64,000 bases of DNA, from contig OY987252.1 in assembly GCA_963920765.1 (NCBI GenBank), forward strand, positions 1,242,501 through 1,306,500. Direction: 5' to 3'. How positions within the stretch are numbered: the first letter of the stretch is position 1; each line of letters opens with the position of its first letter. This document shows, piece by piece, positions 35,792-47,379 of the stretch. The notes under the pieces are model-generated. The model was not told where the DNA came from, searched no databases, and saw only the letters and a program-made list of their open reading frames with translations. Position numbers and translations under genes: made by a program. The stretch is from Ulota crispa. Taxonomy: Eukaryota > Streptophyta > Bryopsida > Orthotrichales > Orthotrichaceae.

Positions 35792-38700
35792 ATGGAATTC
35801 TCTCATTTGCAAGATATGAGCACCTCATTTGCGCTAAGAATGGAGTACTCTTCTGATGAGGATATCATCTAGAGTGTGCCAATGGATATTTTTGAGATGC
35901 CTGACTGCAAAAGTATTCTTCAACATCATTGGATTATAAGCGTTGTCATCCTTCAAAATGAGTTTGGTGTTTTTGTTGCCAAAAGCATATGTTACAGTAT
36001 TAACTTTGAAGCTGTTGTTGGAAGTAGTGGTCCTGTGGGTGATTCCAAAGTCGCAGTCTAGATTTCAAAGAGTTTATTTGTTGCCCATATACAAAAGGAG
36101 TGGAAATACTCCATGTTTGCTTGGCCAATTGAGAGGGTTTACTTGAATGGTGCAAGTCTTTGAGATCACAAAGTTTGGTATGAGTACAATCTTCAGCAAG
36201 CCAATTTGTCTCAGCCATCTTCTGAAGGTTCCAAACCATACAATACTTCTGTCAAAGTTCCTCCACCACACGTTTCTATGAAAGGCAAAGAACTTCTCAC
36301 ACAAGATTCAATCCTACTTGTTTCAAGCAATGTTTGTTGCTCCAGCAACTATGTACAACCATTTCCAAGGGAAAAAATCAAGGCATTTTGAGAGCGTGTG
36401 TACAACAAGACAACTTTTGAATTTTGATACCATATGAAGTTGGATGTTCATCAACAAATACACCAGAATTTTGAAGGGAAGAATGTGGTCACTACCAACG
36501 AGATTGACATATGTCTTATAGCATGGAGGCCTATTTTTGGTGTCCCAGAATCTATCTTCCATCGGTTTCAAGGATATGCAAATTTGGGAGGACGTGCTCA
36601 ACCTCATGGCAATATAAGGATGCAGAAAACCAAGAAGCATTTTTTGCAAGCCATTGCACCTTTGAGGTGCATGCTGGACAAGTCAGCAAGCCATATGCCT
36701 CAAAAAATTGGACAATACTTTCTGGTGAGAAACTCGTTTGTAGGGTTTTGCCAGCTATATTCAAATGGATGGACACCATTCTTGAGATTAATGCAGTGAA
36801 TGCTGTGTTTGGGTTGAAAGGAGTTTCTCCTTCTAATGTCAATACAACTAGGAAAAGGAATTTCCTAGAGTTCAATGCAAAGAAACCAGGAGACAATTTT
36901 GCGCGCTGCTCAAAATGTAATCATCTAAAAACCCTTAAAATGAACTCTAGTATTCAATTGAAAATAAAATGGAAAGATACTTTAGACAAGCATTTGGCTC
37001 TAGCACAATCACATTGTGACCTTTATTATTCAAACCAATATAGATCCAAGGCATTTCCTCACAAAGTTTTGGCAATCATACATGACAAAATGGATCATGC
37101 AAAAACTGCTTCTCCGTTGTTTTCACATAAGAGCAAGCAATTAGATGGGCTCTTTAAATTTTCGATGTCAATGACAGGTACAATTGCTCATGGGCATGGT
37201 GATGTGCAATATGTGCATTACGGTCTAGACATCTATCCTCACAACTCAAATTATATAGTAGAATCACTTGCAAAACTTTTGTGTGACCTTGAGCTACCTC
37301 CAAAATACTCATCAAGGGATTTATTTGTAGGGTCTAGATCTGCTCCTCTTTTTAAAGCTACGTTAGAAAGCAAAAACATTTGCAATCATTCTTTACACCC
37401 ATCTCTAGCAATCCCAGTTCTAGCCACCCATTTACCCCTAATTTTAAATATTCAAATGGATAATGCCACTGGAGACAACAAGAATAGATGTGTATTTTCT
37501 CTTTCGTCTCTTTTTGTTACAAAAAATATAATTTGAGAGGTATATGTGAGTTTCATGTTGGTAGGGCACACACATGACGACATTGATGCTTTGTTTGGGA
37601 GATGGAGCATGAATTTGAAAAAGGACAATTTTTCAACCATGTCACCTCTCATGAAATCATTCATGGATGTGGACCCTATGTTAGTGATTCCACATCTCAT
37701 TGAAGAAGTGCTAGATTTCAAAACCTTTAAAGAAGATCATCTTTTATAAGGTGATGATGCACTTGTTGGCATGGTTGTTACATTGGGTTGCCCGTTTGCC
37801 TGCCTGCTCGTACGCCCAAAATGTCTAATTGAGGTCACAATCCGTCCGATGAAGTCAACTCATAGTTGACTTTAAAAAATTATTGAAAGTGATAAAAAAA
37901 CTTACTTCATACATGCTAGTGACACTCATTGTTGCCATCATGAAGTCAAAATGGGGATTCAAAGCCATATCATGTGATATAAATGAAAATTTATAATTTG
38001 ATATTTCCATTTTTAGGTCAAAAATCCTAAAAATGCCCTAATTAGCCTGTTTGGTCTAATTTGTCTACCCGTACTGTCTGATTTGTTTGCCAGTCCGTGT
38101 TGTCCAACAACCTCAACTTGTGTGAAGTAACAACCCTGCTTGTTGGCCATACCAAGGCACAACAGTTCAAATTTTATGTAGATTCTACATGGTGTCCAGT
38201 CATGAAATATAAGAACTATTGCACTGACAAGGATTGATTGCTATAAGAAAATATAGGAATAAAATTGTGGAGAGAGGATTTTCAAAGACAAAGTTTATGG
38301 CTGTGCGGAGTGCCAATGCTTGTTGCCCACGTTCAAATGCATAGCATAGAAGAAGACATTTTGGAAGGATTGTCTGGGTTTATCAATTACTGGGAAACAA
38401 TGCCACAATGCTAAAAGCAGAGAGTATCGGCGACGCCACAAGCATTTGATATTCTATTAGTGAGCAATGGAAGTGACCTTGCAAGAGCCAATTGAACCAG
38501 GTACTTTGTTGAATGACGGCTTCTGGCCCTCTACTCAACTAGAGGAGTCTAATGATGACCAATTAGTTGAAAACGGTGAGAGTTGGGAAGAGTTTGCTGA
38601 AGATGAAACTTATGTGGGAACACTATGCAATCGCTCACAGTAGTCATTTTGTGTGGCACAAGATGTTTATGAAGGCTATTTCTTTGCTAATTGACCAGAA

Positions 38701-39027
38701 GACGGTGATACAAGGTTCGTGTGGATTGCTAGAGCTTTATCTTATCCTTACAGGAACCCAGAACACCCTACTTATGTGTTCATTCAATACTTTTGTCCTA
38801 GTGTACGAGAGGTGAATGTTCAAGAATTTTACACTGGATGGAACTCTGTCAAAGGATTGCATTGGAGAGTGGACAAGACTCAATATCCTATTTGGAAAGA
38901 AGCAAATACTCTCATGACTGCATGGAAGTCTAATGTTAAGAAAGACAATGTTGAATGTGTCTTCAAAATTCCATTTGCACAAATAGATGTTATAAATGGA
39001 AGCTTGGCTTCATATAGTTTTAATTGA
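35792..39027 (+). pseudogene. DUF7869-like gene, copy 1 (candidate transposase), decayed
   Basis: An ATG at 35792 opens frame 2. With stops at 35870, 36060, 36164, 36389 and 36425 it continues to a frameshift near 36720; frame 1 then runs to 37749. Blocks in order: VSSNVCCSSN...PFPRE; ICLIAWRPIFGVPESIF; MLDKSASHMPQ; a Cys pair ARCSKC; HDKMDHAKT; AHGHGDVQYVHY; QMDNATGDNKNR; stop at 37534; LVGHTHDDIDALFGRW; IPHLIEEV; (MITE 37770-38138); AQQFKFYVD; GFINYWE; and a C-terminal block VWIARALSYP ... WKSNVKKD to 39027. MDN-x3-NKNR and VGHT-x4-D are the signature of DUF7869 proteins. Conserved Asp/His residues in these blocks suggest an RNase H-like metal site, so a transposase role is my inference. 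About 950 codons once insertions are discounted. Confidence 0.75.
37770..38138. mobile_element. 369-bp hAT-like MITE inserted in DUF7869-like copy 1
   Basis: Ends are CATGGTTGTTAC and, inverted, CAGGGTTGTTAC (11 of 12 match). CTTGTTGG is present immediately on both sides (37762-37769 and 38139-38146), an 8-bp target duplication. Short CA-GG TIRs with 8-bp duplications are typical of hAT elements. Deleting the insert and one duplication joins the DUF7869 frame exactly (GDDALVG to HTKAQQFKFYVD). No coding capacity. Confidence 0.85.
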
Positions 39028-39519
39028 CATGCAAAGAAGAGAGAAGTTTCTTTGTATGGTTAAAGTTTCTTTAGATAGTTTTTATTGAATCTACTTTTTC
39101 ATAGAAATGTTTTGTTATGCAAGCAGTTTTATAAAACAACTTATATTGTAAATGATATAAACTAGGTTTTGTGATTTGATTTTATAAATTAATTATGGAA
39201 AACATAGATGAAGTGTATATTTGCATTGCAAAGCAATTGATACTATGTTGTTATCACTGTAATTATATTTTATTATATTTTATAAACTTTTTTGTGCCAA
39301 AAATATACATGATTTTCAAGTGTTTGACAATATATAATTGATTTTTAAATTAACTATAATTTAAAAAGTTAGTGGTGAACAAAGACCGCTTTTTTGTTTT
39401 GTAAGCGCAAAAAGCACTTGTTACAGTTTTTGGAGGCTGCTTGGTTGTTACAACTTTCCTGCCTGCCAGGCTCATTTAGCAGCACCAAATTATGAATATC
39501 TAGAACTAGACTTTTGTAT
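39028..39519. other. 3' flank of DUF7869-like copy 1
   Basis: AT-rich. At 39436-39466, TTGGTTGTTACAAC followed by CCTGCCTGCC resembles the left end of the hAT-like MITE (37770) and of 55637, a possible truncated copy. Confidence 0.35.
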
Positions 39520-39600
39520 AGGTTTGACGAGAATTGAACCCAAACCACCTAATAGATATTAGCAGCGTCTTATAACCAACCACTCTGCTCATAACTTGGC
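39520..39600 (-). pseudogene. tRNA-Ser(GCU)-like sequence (tRNA relic or SINE head)
   Basis: On the minus strand, an A-box-like GAGCAGAGTGGTTGG, an anticodon-loop candidate CTGCTAA (anticodon GCT) and a B box GGGTTCAATTC occur with normal tRNA-Ser spacing over 81 nt. The T stem has four pairs (two wobble), the anticodon stem is imperfect and the acceptor halves pair poorly, so it is unlikely to be a working tRNA. The A/B boxes would suit a tRNA-derived SINE head; no SINE tail was demonstrated. Confidence 0.5.
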
Positions 39601-39955
39601 GTTCAATAGAACACACAATATCTAATATATACAAAATCATTATCATTACATCAAACAATAGTTGATATAAGCATTCTTAGAAATAGACACTCTCATTTTA
39701 ATGGAAATTTCAAGTAATTTTCACTCAAATTAAATTAAATTGATCCTATACTTTGAAGTTTTTCTTCTATTTTAAAGATTAAAATCTGGATGGGGTATAT
39801 TTGAGAGGTTTGGAAACTCCCATTTTAATGAATATGGTGTTAGAAGTGCAATTAGTCATCTATAATACCAATAGTGAGAGACCATAAAGGAACATACTAG
39901 TTAAAATTTGCAGATGTCTTGTTTTGATGGAATGTAAATTTTAATTCAATGACAT

Positions 39956-40174
39956 TTGCTTTGTGAATGCAAGCAGGCACAATCAAGTCAAACTAGGGTA
40001 GGTGAGCTTGAGGAGAGGCATTTTGTGTTGGAAACAAAGGTAAGCGGATTAGATGAGAAGTTAACCATGGTAATTATAAACACCAACGGCACAAGCTTTG
40101 CAATGTCAAAGATGAAGGCTCTCTCGCCGCGGACATGGAGAAACAGAAAGGCCCACATGATCGTTGTTGGGTAG
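39956..40174 (+). pseudogene. Short coiled-coil-like frame
   Basis: The frame encodes GELEERHFVLETKVSGLDEKL, a heptad-like charged helix, then a basic segment ending in a stop. It resembles in style the N-terminal coiled coils of the transposon ORFs here (just upstream of 52465 and in 57785-57450 on minus). May be an exon remnant of an unrecognised element. Confidence 0.25.
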
Positions 40175-40314
40175 AAAAGAGCATGTTTTGGGAATACGCG
40201 GGGTATTTGACTGCAACTTAGTGTACTTGGATTTTTCAATTGCGAGGTTCTAATAAGAGTTTTAGAGAACACTTGCTCTTTAGAATAGCCTCCAACTATT
40301 ACAAACTCTCTATA

Positions 40315-40500
40315 AAATTTCTAGAGACAATGTTCTCTCTAGAATGGGCACGGTTGTCTACTTCAAAATCTAGATGGAAATTCTAGAAATAATCTTGTCT
40401 CTCAAATGGGTACGGTTGTCTATTTTAAAGTTCCAAACTCTAAATCAAAATTCTAGACACAACATTGTCTCTAAAATGGATGCAATTGTCTATTTCAACC
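40315..40500 (+). repeat. ~62-73-bp tandem repeat, 3 degenerate units
   Basis: Units share TTGTCTCT(C/A)(A)AAATGG(G)(T/C)ACGGTTGTCTA-like cores at about 40330, 40395 and 40465, separated by TCTAGAAATTCTAGA-like words. Confidence 0.55.
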
Positions 40501-41849
40501 AAAACCTCTAAATCTCACTTCAAACTATACCACTATCCAAAATTGAAAGGAAACAAAGTGGGGTTTCTTTTTTTTCTTATGCAAACCAACCACTGCCCTT
40601 TTGAAGCTCTATAACTTTTGTTTTATAGCATTGAAACACAAATGTAATAGCAATTTAGAAAGTTGACACTATCAAGTACAATACAAAAATATTTCACTCA
40701 AATCTGAGACTCTGTCCAAAAGTTATAGCAAATCAAACTTTGGATATCTTAGTTGAAAAAGACACCAAACTTTTCAACATCTTTAGATCATAATTTACTC
40801 AAAAATCCTCCAAATGATTTGAGTGATAACAATCTAGAAAGCCAATTCAACAAGCTATAATCCACAGAAATTCCAAAAGAAAATCCAAAGAAGCCAACAA
40901 TTATGGCTCATCAAAGTTGCGGCATTCTTCTTGTAAAAAAGAAACTTCCATTCAACATAACTTTTTCAATAATCCTTCAAAAACTCTTAAGACAGCAATT
41001 TGAAGAGATAATTTTACAAGCTATCACTTTTGTGAACTTCAAAAGAAAATATCAATTTGACAAGTAGTTATGACTCTTCAAAGTTACGGCCTCTCTTTCA
41101 CCAAAGATATGTAATATCCAAGATTTTGCCCTTCCATATTTTTTTCCTCAAAGCTCAAATTTGTAAGTTTGATAGCTTTTTAGAAAACTTATATAATGAT
41201 CTTCACTCCCTAAAATTTATGTAGCAAACTAACAAGCTGTCTAATTTCTATGGTTGATCAAAATCTCCACCCCTTCACTTGGGAGGCAACAGACTTTCCC
41301 CCACTCAAACAAGCACAATTTTTGAATGCTATTTCCAAATCAAGCAAGCATAGAATTTTTGGAAACTTTACATAAAGGTACACAAGCTCAACAAATCTCA
41401 TTTTATAATTCAACATACATAATGAGTTATGGCTCTTGTCACATTTGCATCTTTTCCCCCAACTCTCCACTATACTCCAAAAGCTTTGGAAACTTCCTAA
41501 AATGCTTTGAGCACATGGATCAACCCATACCCCTCTCACTTGGGTGGACCTACTCCCATTGGAGCCCAAAACTTATCCTTATCATTATCTTAAGGATATT
41601 CCACCTTAAATTTTAGATTCAGGGCAAACTACCCTAGGATTTTTCTCAAACTACTTCCACCATAGATATCTACTTCATTTCCTTTCACTTTTTTCTAATA
41701 AAAAAGAACAAAGATAAAACAAATACCATCATAAGGTGGCCACGGGTCCACAACTTGTGGACATACAAAAGCGCTAAAAATTTATTTTCAGTCGCCAAGT
41801 TGTGAACTTGGTTGATTGCAGAAGCGGTGGTCTTGAGCAGCCACTTTTA
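40501..41849. other. Unassigned sequence
   Basis: No gene recognised. Frames at 41258-41569 (-) and 41326-41616 (+) are mutual shadows without motifs. Confidence 0.3.
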
Positions 41850-41935
41850 CTTCAACTCTTTATTTATTGAAATCCAAACCAAATTAAATAATAAATGTAT
41901 ATCTACTTGATGGAGTCATCTCCATCAAGACACTG
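41850..41935 (+). repeat. Diverged ~90-bp repeat, copy 1 of 2
   Basis: Pairs with 46360-46455: ACTCTTT(A/G)TTTATT, TAATAA, ATCTCCATCAAGACAC(T/C)G in the same order and orientation 4.5 kb apart. It could be the ends of a decayed LTR pair, but no LTR element was recognised between the copies. Confidence 0.4.
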
Positions 41936-43640
41936 TACCCTCCCAAAAAGCACGCTTGACTTCTACAACAATTTCAATACCCTATGCTATGGAATATTCA
42001 ACAACAGTGGTTTACAGAACTTTGGTATTATCCATTTGCATGAGTATAAAGAGGGTGCAAATATTGACAAGGAATTAGTTTATTGTTTTGTTGATGATGT
42101 TTTTGGTAAGGAAAAAAAGAATCTTCAGAGCATTTGAGAAGTGAAAAGTATAGGGTGCAGTTGGAGAGGGTGCACGTAGAGATAAGTCAAAGATCTCCAC
42201 AAATACTAATGCAAAAGATTGCCCTTACCGTATGGATATGGCTAATGCCCTCGCCCACAAATCTAATGCCACGCTCATGCAAGTAAAGGAGATTTCTCCC
42301 ATGGTTATAGTTACCCTTGGCGCTTCAATAAAAGAGACAAATCAAAATCTTCTATAGGAGGTAATTTTCAATGTATTCTTGCTGCAAAGAACTTAGCAAT
42401 GCATGCCTAGATCCTTTTACTGCTTTGTTGGTCAGCTACGAGGCCAGCACATGATTTCCTAGAAAGTATAGGGGTTTAAAGAGGGCTTGAGATTGTTGTA
42501 CTTTGGTTTTTTTTTCTTATGGTATGGCAATGGGTTAAGATAAAGGGCAATACGGTTTACACTGGATCAAACTCAACACGGTAGAGGGAAGAAGAGTAAT
42601 CTATGTATTTAGTGTAGTTACTAGTGCTCTTAGGATATTGGGTAGTGTTTCAACATTTGATTTCTCTCTTGCTGCTTTGAAGTTTGGTATAGTGCGCAGC
42701 CGCGAGGAACTAACGGTCTTAGTCAGAGGTAGTTGTCGTAATTGTATAGTAATGTTGTAGTCGTAGCGTGATAGCGACACGTTTCCAAAACTGCTAGACA
42801 TGTAGTCGTTGTGCAATTGCAAGGTTGTATTACTTTGCGCATAGCAGTTGCCAATTAGTTGTTCCAATAGAATACGAACATACCATGAAAGGCTGGATCA
42901 CTATGATAGTAAAACTACATAACAACAACTAGAGAATTACTGATTTACAATTTTGTAGTTGTTCAATAGTTAATATGATGTAGTTGTTTATGGCATGTTC
43001 TTCTTATGGTTATCACCACTCAACGTACATAGTACTCAAGAGGCAGTTACCAAAAGAAATGTTAAATTTAAACATGCAAAAGCAACAACCATTGCTATGT
43101 GAATGCCGTAAGGTGAGGTTGAAAAGATTATGCTACCAGCCTTCTAAATATTGGTAGAGTATATGCAAAATTTGTGGCAGGCTTCCATTGTATCAGCCAA
43201 CTTTGCAATTACAAAAGCTGTGCGCAAGACCAAAGACATGCCAAGGAAACCAATTGTTCCAACCATGAAGAGACGGTCTATAGTTGAGGTGAGTGATCAT
43301 GGTGCACTCTAGTTGCATGACATCTCAATGGCACTTGACTTAGAGGAAGTAGTTGTTTTTCAAATTGAGAAGATGTAGATGGATTACTAGGATCCTTCTA
43401 ATGGAGAGTAGTTTTTGTAGGACCTAGTCTAAGAGGGCATACAATAGATCCATTTCCTACTAAATATGTTGGATTCTAAAACTTGTTTTCCTTATAATGT
43501 AAGGGTGCAAGTAAAAGGACAAATAGGAAATAAGGGATAAGGGCTATTTTGAAAAAAATAGCAAATCAAGGAGTAGCAAAGGTGACAAAACTGTTCTACG
43601 CATTTTCAATTGCAATAGGAGAGCTTCAATTATGACATTC
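41936..43640. other. Unassigned, possibly decayed CACTA accessory gene
   Basis: Only isolated peptide-like stretches (for example YRMDMANALAHKSNATLMQVKE near 42230) are seen. By position it may be the upstream part of the TNP1-like fragment that follows. Confidence 0.25.
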
Positions 43641-43943
43641 TGAAATGTTGGACATTCATGGGTGCAAGTTGCAAGGGGGCAGAAAGGGGATAAAATCTGG
43701 CTCATGAATTCGAACAATTCAAATGAGAATGTTGCAGTGGCAAGAATCTCTGGTTTGGGTGGAGTGGACCAGGCACATCTGAAGTCCATCCCGGAAAACT
43801 GTTTCAAAGTAGACGTCTTAGAAGCCCTACAACTAGATTGTGCTCTCATGCACTCCAATAAGGCAAGTGACCAATTCAAGATTGAAGATATTGTGAATGC
43901 AGTTACTATGTGGGAGAAGAGGTTTGTAAAGAGTGCAGCTTGA
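43632..43943 (+). pseudogene. TNP1/En/Spm-like domain fragment, copy 2
   Basis: Encodes ARGQKGDKIWLMNS, VAVARISGLGG, CFKVDVLEALQLDCALMHSN and KIEDIVNAVTMWEKRFV to a stop at 43943. It is homologous to the minus-strand fragment at 22.5-22.8 kb over the whole domain and is longer and cleaner. The pattern fits the small TNP1/En/Spm-like domain of CACTA accessory proteins. A long minus-strand frame (44071-43544) over the same place is a shadow. Confidence 0.5.
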
Positions 43944-44088
43944 AACATCATGTAGGCCTTTTGTGTATGGTATAGGAAGACCCTAAACCTAGCCTCCAAT
44001 TTTTGTTTTGGTTGCTGCCCTTTTGCATCTAGCGTTGCTGATGTACTATTTATGTACAGGCAAAGCCACATATATATATGTTTTGATG

Positions 44089-44823
44089 GGTAGTTGCAAG
44101 AAATACTTCACAATTTTGTTTCAAACACCCTTAAAATCGGTAGTACTAGGTTACTATGAGCTTTTGAAATATATATTTTTTAAATTAAAAAAAATATGGA
44201 CAATTTGTAAAGCACTTAAAATAGCATACTTGTAAAAATTCAGACCTAGAAATTTTTTATTCTAAAAGTCATGCACAAAAATAGAAGGCCAATAATTATC
44301 AACAAAAAGACAATTTTTTTTTTCTTTTTAGAAGTTAGTAAAAAAACTTAAAAGAATAAAACAAAAAATGGCCATTTTTGATATCTTTGAGTAGCTTCAC
44401 CTGATGCAGGTGGTTTTTGTAGGAAGTTTTTTTATTTTACCAAACATTTGAGAAAGGATGCCCATTGTAAGGATGTGTGCACGGCATGGAATGTAGAATT
44501 TTATGAAATCCTTCTAGACATCCATGTAAGATTCTATGGTGAACAACTTCCCTAATTTGTGGCATGAGATTTGCTTTTTTGGACCCAAAATAGTACTAAA
44601 AACCCCCAAAATGGCCAAGGTAGACACATGTTTGGGGGCTGTTCAAAAATAGTAAAATAATTTTAAAAAAACCACAAAAATTACAAAAGGTTTGTAACTA
44701 TGACGTTTAACTTCCTCTAATATTTCAGCTCAAAATAACTTGCTGCGCAAAAGTTACAAGCCATAAAGCACCTGCAAGAGGTGAAGGGGACAAAAAATAG
44801 TACAAGTGTTTCTTGCAATCACC
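44089..44823 (-). mobile_element. GGTGATTGC family TIR element, copy D
   Basis: It starts GGTAGTTGCAAGAAATACTT and ends GTGTTTCTTGCAATCACC, oriented like copies C and E. TTGATG lies before it and TTGAAG after it, compatible with a 6-bp target duplication with one change. Internal blocks match the family. Confidence 0.75.
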
Positions 44824-44829
44824 TTGAAG

Positions 44830-46359
44830 AAGGGCAAAACTTTTTGGTTGACATACTTTAGAGCAAGTGGGGAACTACTCTTCAGCGGCAAGTAATGAAG
44901 AGAGGAATTTAGTCAGAACTATGTGTTGCTTAGCTGCAAGTTGCACGGCATGCCACTGTGTTGCAAATATACCTTCACTATAAACTAGACTCTATGGTGA
45001 CTTACTTACAACTGAGTTGTGACTTTGGAAATAATGTATTGATGGTTAGTATTGACTATTTTCCAAATGAGATGCAACTTTGTTTGTATGCAGTCACTGA
45101 TTTACGACTCTATTGTAATTGCACATGAAATTTAGGGCGACAATTTGTTGCAGCTTTGCCACAGTTCTCTACGTAATTTTAGATGAATGCTTGGATATTT
45201 AGCTAGTGCTCCATAGCAATGATGTGCGGGCAATGTCTTTTTAGAGGAAATAGATTTGGTAGGTTGTTCCATCTCCTATTTTATTTGCCGGTTGATGCTA
45301 ACAACATTGCTACTTTCTTGTATGTGTACATATTTACATCAGACATTAGCACAGCAATGCTTGAGGGAGAACATGTTTGCTATGTTGAAATGTTCCTTCC
45401 AGAATAGTGCAACTTAGTCACAACTTAAAATTAACTAGAGGAAAGGAGCTTCTACATCAACAGTTGTATAAATGTAGTTCAGTGTAGCACTAGTGCAGTA
45501 TTGCTTGTAAGATATTGGAGGACATAGTTGCATCTCCTTAGCAAAGAAACTAGAGAACAACTGTATGATGCTAAGAAACTATTACTTGACTTCTCACTTT
45601 GATTCTGCCACTTTCATAAATACCGTACAAAACTCTATGTCGACTAAAATACGATTGCACCACAACTGTACTGCACGGAAGCATTTTTTAAACTGCAATA
45701 TACAATTGGCTACAATTACATCAGTGCAAACATTATAGAACGGGATTTCATTGAACAAAAACCAACGCTTGGTATAGGAAATTGAAAAAGCCGTCCTAAA
45801 AGAGTGTATGCAAAGCTTTCTACAATTTTTCTTTTGTGAGATCCGGGCGTTTGGGTTGGGCAACCCATCAAAAAAAATTGGCCTGATAGAAAAAATAGGG
45901 CATCTATTGCGCCAAACCCTCAGAAAAAAATATTTACTAATACAAATGAATTAGTTTGTGTATCAAAGAGATGATTTTGCATAGATGGCTATTACTATCT
46001 GACATGACCACTTCAACTAGTTTAAATTGACTGTAGGTTCACTATGAATAGTGCACTGATATTGCAATGGTTTGTGCCCTAAACCATTGAGAATATAGTC
46101 TTTTATTGAATTGTTTTTTCCACGTTTTCTTCTAATTGCTGAAGAAATAGTCGTCTTTGGATACCCGCTGGTTTGGATTTGAAACCAAACAGACTTGTCA
46201 AGCATTGATGGCGGCTCACAACTTAACACGCTAGTGAGGCAAAAAATTAACCCAACCAACTTGCTACCTACCCCTTTTGAGCTGTGCATGTGATAAGATG
46301 CTGTCGCGCCTTGATATCAACGGCCATTGCGTTGTCATCAAATTGTGGTTCTCACTACA
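44830..46359. other. Unassigned AT-rich sequence
   Basis: No recognised gene or repeat beyond short open frames. Confidence 0.3.
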
Positions 46360-46455
46360 ACCACCTCTTTTGCCTTTACTCTTTGTTTATTCAAAGCTAA
46401 ATAGATTTAGATAATAAGCATATATATACATGATGGGAGCATCTCCATCAAGACA
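46360..46455 (+). repeat. Diverged ~90-bp repeat, copy 2 of 2
   Basis: See 41850-41935; shares the ATCTCCATCAAGACAC core and surrounding A/T blocks. Confidence 0.4.
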
Positions 46456-47375
46456 CCGTTCTTTTATGCTTTAATATGACATTCAGAGTTTCCTTGCATG
46501 AATAATATCAGCCGTGCTTATGTTACACATGCTTATATAAATCATACCACATAGATTTCACAGTATAAAAGAGTGTTAATTTCTTTCATACAATGCAATC
46601 TCACAATATGCAACTATTACAACAAGATTATGTTATGTCCTGTACATCCAATCCACAACAACGAGTGCAATATCCAAAAAAATTCACAATTTTTTTGTGC
46701 AAACCTTTCTATCAAAATGAGCATTCACAAAAAAATTAATTCATACTCAAGCATTGGCAACAAGATTTCATATTTCTACTGAATTAATGGCATGACACCA
46801 TTGCAAAATTGTACAATAGTACAAGCAAGCATTTCACTTTTGTTATATGTTCCTGCACAAACTAATGAACATACAACTTTATAATTGATGTGATATTGTC
46901 TATGCCATTTTAGTAGTACAGATATTCCCTATCAGCTATATTTAATGTTTACATTTGGCAAATGAAAACTATGTTGTGACATATCTCTTCTATCAAACAT
47001 ATTTTCTTGAAAAATCATGTTTAGATGAAATGCTACAGCAGTCACGTATTATTACTCACAAATGTACGCTGAAAATCTTTATTTTAGTACTTTGTAAGAA
47101 CTTGTTTTGCAAATGTAATACATATAAATTGGTTGGTAAGATTTATGACCACAGCCATGGCCTTCATGCTAGTTTTTCACGTTACAAAAAAAACTGCATG
47201 CAGTGAATACCTTCCAAGAGACATACTTAATATGCACAAAATCTACCTGTGAAGGGAGACCCTCTCTTCCAATTACTGTCATGTTTAATAAAAGCCATGA
47301 AATCTTCATATGCTTATCAATTTTCTCAAAAAACTAAGGCACCAACATAATCGTCTAAGCATGCCATTTTCAACA
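46456..47375. other. Unassigned AT-rich sequence
   Basis: No feature recognised. Confidence 0.3.
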
Positions 47376-47379
47376 AAGA

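Noticed and set aside
36323-36896. Minus-strand frames of 108 and 114 codons
   Set aside because: Shadows of the plus-strand DUF7869-like gene, whose frame is supported by homology to copy 2.
39520-39600. A functional tRNA-Ser gene
   Set aside because: Acceptor and anticodon stems pair poorly; kept only as a relic.
43544-44071. 175-codon minus-strand frame
   Set aside because: Antisense shadow of the TNP1-like domain at 43632-43943, which has a homologue at 22.5 kb in the sense frame.
41850-46455. The ~90-bp repeat pair as LTRs of a 4.6-kb retrotransposon
   Set aside because: No gag/pol motif, primer site or polypurine tract was found between the copies, and the repeats are short and diverged.
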